From: JAGQPD01 sp020426865
Lineage (GTDB): Bacteria > Planctomycetota > Planctomycetia > Pirellulales > Pirellulaceae
Length of the DNA stretch: 64,000 nt
Assembly: GCA_041399065.1 (NCBI GenBank)
Contig: JAWKTN010000001.1
Span: 310,001 to 374,000, forward strand
Direction: 5' to 3'
The notes under the pieces are model-generated. The model had not been told where the DNA came from and did not search any database. It worked only from the letters and a program-made list of their open reading frames with translations. Shown here in pieces: positions 62,020 to 64,000 of the stretch. Numbering within the stretch: the stretch's first letter is position 1; each line of letters begins with the position of its first letter. A program made the translations under genes and the position numbers.

Positions 62020-63214
62020 AATGACCGAGCGCGATTCTGCGACAAAACTGATATTGGAGCATATCGACTGAAAAAATAAAAATGGGAATTCCTCAGTTGA
62101 TTGCACTCAAACGGCGAACTGGAGTTCGCAGAAGGAATTCCCATGGACGGAATTGTCCCAAGAATGTCGCGGTCGGACAAGCGGAGATTGGAAAAACGTT
62201 GCCGAAAACTGAAGGACGGGGACCAGAAGACACGGTACTTGATCATCCTGAATTTGGCAGACGGCCGATCCGTGGCCGATACGGCCAGAGCACTGAAGGT
62301 CGACCGGAGCACTATATATCGAGTGGCAGCCAGGTTTCGCGAGGAAGGCGTTGATGGGTTGGTCGATCATCGTGAGGAGAACGGGGAGACCAAGCTGTGT
62401 GATGAATTCCTTTCCACACTTTGGGAGGTGGTTGAGTCTTGCCCACTGGACCATGGATGGAAGCGTCCCACATGGACACGAGAGATGTTGGTAATAACCA
62501 TGGAGCGGAAGACAGGTATCAGAATTCATGTCTCAACCATGAGTGTTGCTCTATCGAGAATCGGCGCGCGGCGAGGGCGTCCGAAGCCGATTGTGGAATC
62601 CACGTGGTCGAAACAGGCCAAAAACAAGCGATTGAGGGAACTCCGGGAATTGGTGGAGGACCTTCCCGATGACGAAGTGGTTGTCTACGAGGATGAAGTC
62701 GACGTCCATTTGAATCCCAAGATTGGTTTGGACTGGATGGTCAAAGGACAGCAAAAGGAAGTGCTTACTCCCGGACAGAATGAAAAACAATACTTGGCCG
62801 GGGCATTGAATCCGAAAACGGGCGAACTGACCTGGGTTGAGGGCGACAGCAAGAACAGCCTGCTCTTCATTCAACTACTCTGGAAGCTCCACGAGCAATA
62901 CCCGAATGCCAAGAAGATCCACGTGATCTTGGACAACTACTCCATTCACAGTACCGAGGAAGTGGCAAAAACCTTGGCAACCAAGGCCGGTCAACGTTTC
63001 GAGCTACACTTCCTACCACCATATTGCCCCGACCACAATAAGATCGAGCGTGCCTGGCAGGATCTTCACGCCAACGTGACTCGCAACCACAAATGCTCTG
63101 ATATGTCCGAACTCATGAAAAATGTTCGATACTACCTACGACAACGAAACAAACACAAGGCGCAGTACGCAACAGCGGCATAGGCCCACTGTCGCAGAAT
63201 CGCGCTCGGTCATT
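62020..63214 (+). mobile_element. Complete IS630-family insertion sequence
   Basis: 1195 bp bounded by perfect 25-bp terminal inverted repeats (AATGACCGAGCGCGATTCTG...; 62020-62044 and 63190-63214). TA lies on both sides (62018-62019 and 63215-63216), the target duplication expected for IS630/Tc1-mariner transposition. It carries one intact transposase gene. Perfect repeats and an intact gene indicate recent insertion. It landed in the terminal TA of a MITE. Confidence 0.95.
62143..63183 (+). CDS. IS630-family DDE transposase
   Basis: 346 residues from MDGIVPRMSRSDKRR, with AAGGA seven bases upstream. An N-terminal helix-turn-helix (LADGRSVADTARALKVDRST) and a winged second half are followed by the DDE catalytic domain. 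The first Asp is in VVYEDEVDVHLNPKIG, the second in IHVILDNYSIH, and the Glu in YCPDHNKIERAWQDL. The C-terminal NVTRNHKCSDMSELM helix is typical. The gene is uninterrupted, so the element can be active. Confidence 0.95.
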   Translation: MDGIVPRMSRSDKRRLEKRCRKLKDGDQKTRYLIILNLADGRSVADTARALKVDRSTIYRVAARFREEGVDGLVDHREENGETKLCDEFLSTLWEVVESCPLDHGWKRPTWTREMLVITMERKTGIRIHVSTMSVALSRIGARRGRPKPIVESTWSKQAKNKRLRELRELVEDLPDDEVVVYEDEVDVHLNPKIGLDWMVKGQQKEVLTPGQNEKQYLAGALNPKTGELTWVEGDSKNSLLFIQLLWKLHEQYPNAKKIHVILDNYSIHSTEEVAKTLATKAGQRFELHFLPPYCPDHNKIERAWQDLHANVTRNHKCSDMSELMKNVRYYLRQRNKHKAQYATAA

Positions 63215-63245
63215 TAGCGACTGCCGCTTCACCTTAAACCACATG

Positions 63246-64000
63246 CTACAGACTCGACTCATATCGCAATCCGAGGCTGCAGATGCGATTGAGCAATTCT
63301 TCATAACCGACGCCAGCCGCTTCGGCGGATTCGGCAAAGTCCTCGCCGAATGATAGGTTCGGATTCGGATTCGCCTCCAAGACAAAGATCCGGCCATCAT
63401 CGGTCAGTCGCAAATCAATCCGAGCGTAGCCGCTGAGATTCAATACCCGGTAAACTCGCTTGCACATCCGGACGATTTTGGAGGTTAAATCGGCCGGCAA
63501 GTCCTTGGCGGCGTCGGTCATCACGCCATATTTTTTCTGAAAATCTGGATCCCACTTGGCTTTGCGAGTCGCAATGAGCGGCACGCCATCTGGGTTTTCA
63601 CGGAATTCGAGCTCCCAGATCGGAAACGTCTGCAACCGCTGATTGCCCATCACGCCTACGTACAACTCACGTCCTTCGATATACTGCTCGCACAGCGCGT
63701 CCGTCTTGACGGTTTCGTGAATGATCCGCACGCGTTCAAGTAGCTGCTCGTCGTTGCGCACGATCGAAGCCCGTGACAGCCCGAGCGACGCATCCTCGGT
63801 GGCCGACTTGACGAACAACGGGAAATCGAGCCGTGCTGGGCGTTTGGCCCGTTGGCCGCGCGAGAAAACCACGAACTTCGGATTCGGCACGCGATGGTAG
63901 GTCAGGATCTGTTTGCTCAGCGCCTTATCATGAGCCAACATCAAGCCACGCGGATTGCAGCCGGTGTATTTTTGCTGTGCCAGTATTAGATAGCTGACGA
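63246..64000 (-). CDS. D-alanine-D-alanine ligase-like ATP-grasp protein, C-terminal part (runs off the right edge)
   Basis: The minus-strand frame is open to the window edge and gives about 250 residues. It starts inside the protein with YTGCNPRGLMLAHDKALSKQ, the typical entry to the ATP-grasp domain of Ddl-type ligases. ATP-grasp features are FPLFVKSATEDASLGLSRAS, the Glu-rich hinge YIEGRELYVGVMGNQ, and the metal site YARIDLRLTDDGRIFVLEAN with PNPNLS. True Ddl has the same C-terminal order; the extra length and RKAKWDPDFQKKYG loop point to the Ddl-like group found in many planctomycetes, whose substrate is unknown. The IS630 element lies 31 bp beyond its stop. Confidence 0.85.
   Translation of the reverse strand, partial: VSYLILAQQKYTGCNPRGLMLAHDKALSKQILTYHRVPNPKFVVFSRGQRAKRPARLDFPLFVKSATEDASLGLSRASIVRNDEQLLERVRIIHETVKTDALCEQYIEGRELYVGVMGNQRLQTFPIWELEFRENPDGVPLIATRKAKWDPDFQKKYGVMTDAAKDLPADLTSKIVRMCKRVYRVLNLSGYARIDLRLTDDGRIFVLEANPNPNLSFGEDFAESAEAAGVGYEELLNRICSLGLRYESSL

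Noticed and set aside
1..64000. tRNA, rRNA, riboswitch
   Set aside because: I found no T-arm/acceptor combination, rRNA segment or known riboswitch core by eye; a tRNAscan/Infernal run would decide.

Overview
The window looks like a chromosome segment of a planctomycete, probably of the Pirellulales/Rhodopirellula type. The evidence is a DUF1559 prepilin-like protein next to a small lipoprotein, several secreted proteins with dockerin-like Ca-binding repeats and PEP-CTERM tails, ECF sigma factors coupled to a Ser/Thr kinase, a giant secreted sulfatase, a PVC-style cytochrome c fusion protein, and bacterial genes for tetrahydromethanopterin/methanofuran-type C1 metabolism. GC content is moderate and intergenic regions are rich in dispersed repeats.

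Layout. 1-2.2 kb: the start of a HEAT-repeat gene (minus strand), a GspE/PilB-like ATPase and a G/C-skewed minisatellite. 2.2-14.2 kb: one long plus-strand cluster with a MoxR ATPase, a DUF58 protein, a membrane protein, BatA, a BatB-BatC fusion and a BatD-BatE fusion, then a histidine kinase and an NtrC-type sigma54 activator. A sigma54-like -24/-12 element lies in front of moxR. 14.2-23 kb: a universal stress protein, a small conserved-looking ORF, a truncated cyclopropane-fatty-acid synthase, a DUF1338 dioxygenase-like protein, a GH36-like glycosidase, a PEP-CTERM protein, a DksA/TraR-type zinc finger protein, a CBS-pair protein and an alcohol dehydrogenase without structural-zinc cysteines. 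23-38 kb: extracellular and catabolic genes, namely a 1346-aa FG-GAP/Calx-beta/sulfatase/LamG protein, a 1357-aa cytochrome c/beta-propeller/zinc-peptidase fusion, a GH32 fructan hydrolase and LamG/dockerin/PEP-CTERM proteins, two of which are joined in one ORF. 38-40 kb: DUF1559 protein and lipoprotein.

40.1-44.8 kb holds the most interesting locus: fwdD, fwdB, fwdA and fwdC of a formylmethanofuran (formyl-C1-carrier) dehydrogenase. The fwdB frame is interrupted only by one in-frame TGA. It sits exactly where archaeal FwdB has the Mo/W-ligating Cys or Sec, and it is followed by a hairpin that fits the bacterial SECIS rules. FwdB also keeps its [4Fe-4S] cysteines, and the molybdopterin-binding FwdD subunit is present. 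The locus therefore looks like a redox-active, possibly selenocysteine-containing enzyme, and not like the purely hydrolytic Fhc complex of methylotrophic proteobacteria. Downstream are a secreted protein and a membrane-anchored, P-loop-less paralogue of the F1-ATPase beta subunit.

46.6-64 kb: repeat-rich. It has a secretin-N-like secreted protein, an ECF sigma/Ser-Thr kinase pair, a truncated ECF sigma gene, a SUMF1/FGE-domain protein, another PEP-CTERM protein, an ECF sigma/anti-sigma-like pair, decayed MITE copies, an intact IS630-family element with perfect 25-bp inverted repeats, and the C-terminal part of a D-Ala-D-Ala-ligase-like ATP-grasp protein running off the right edge. I saw no rRNA, tRNA or CRISPR array.
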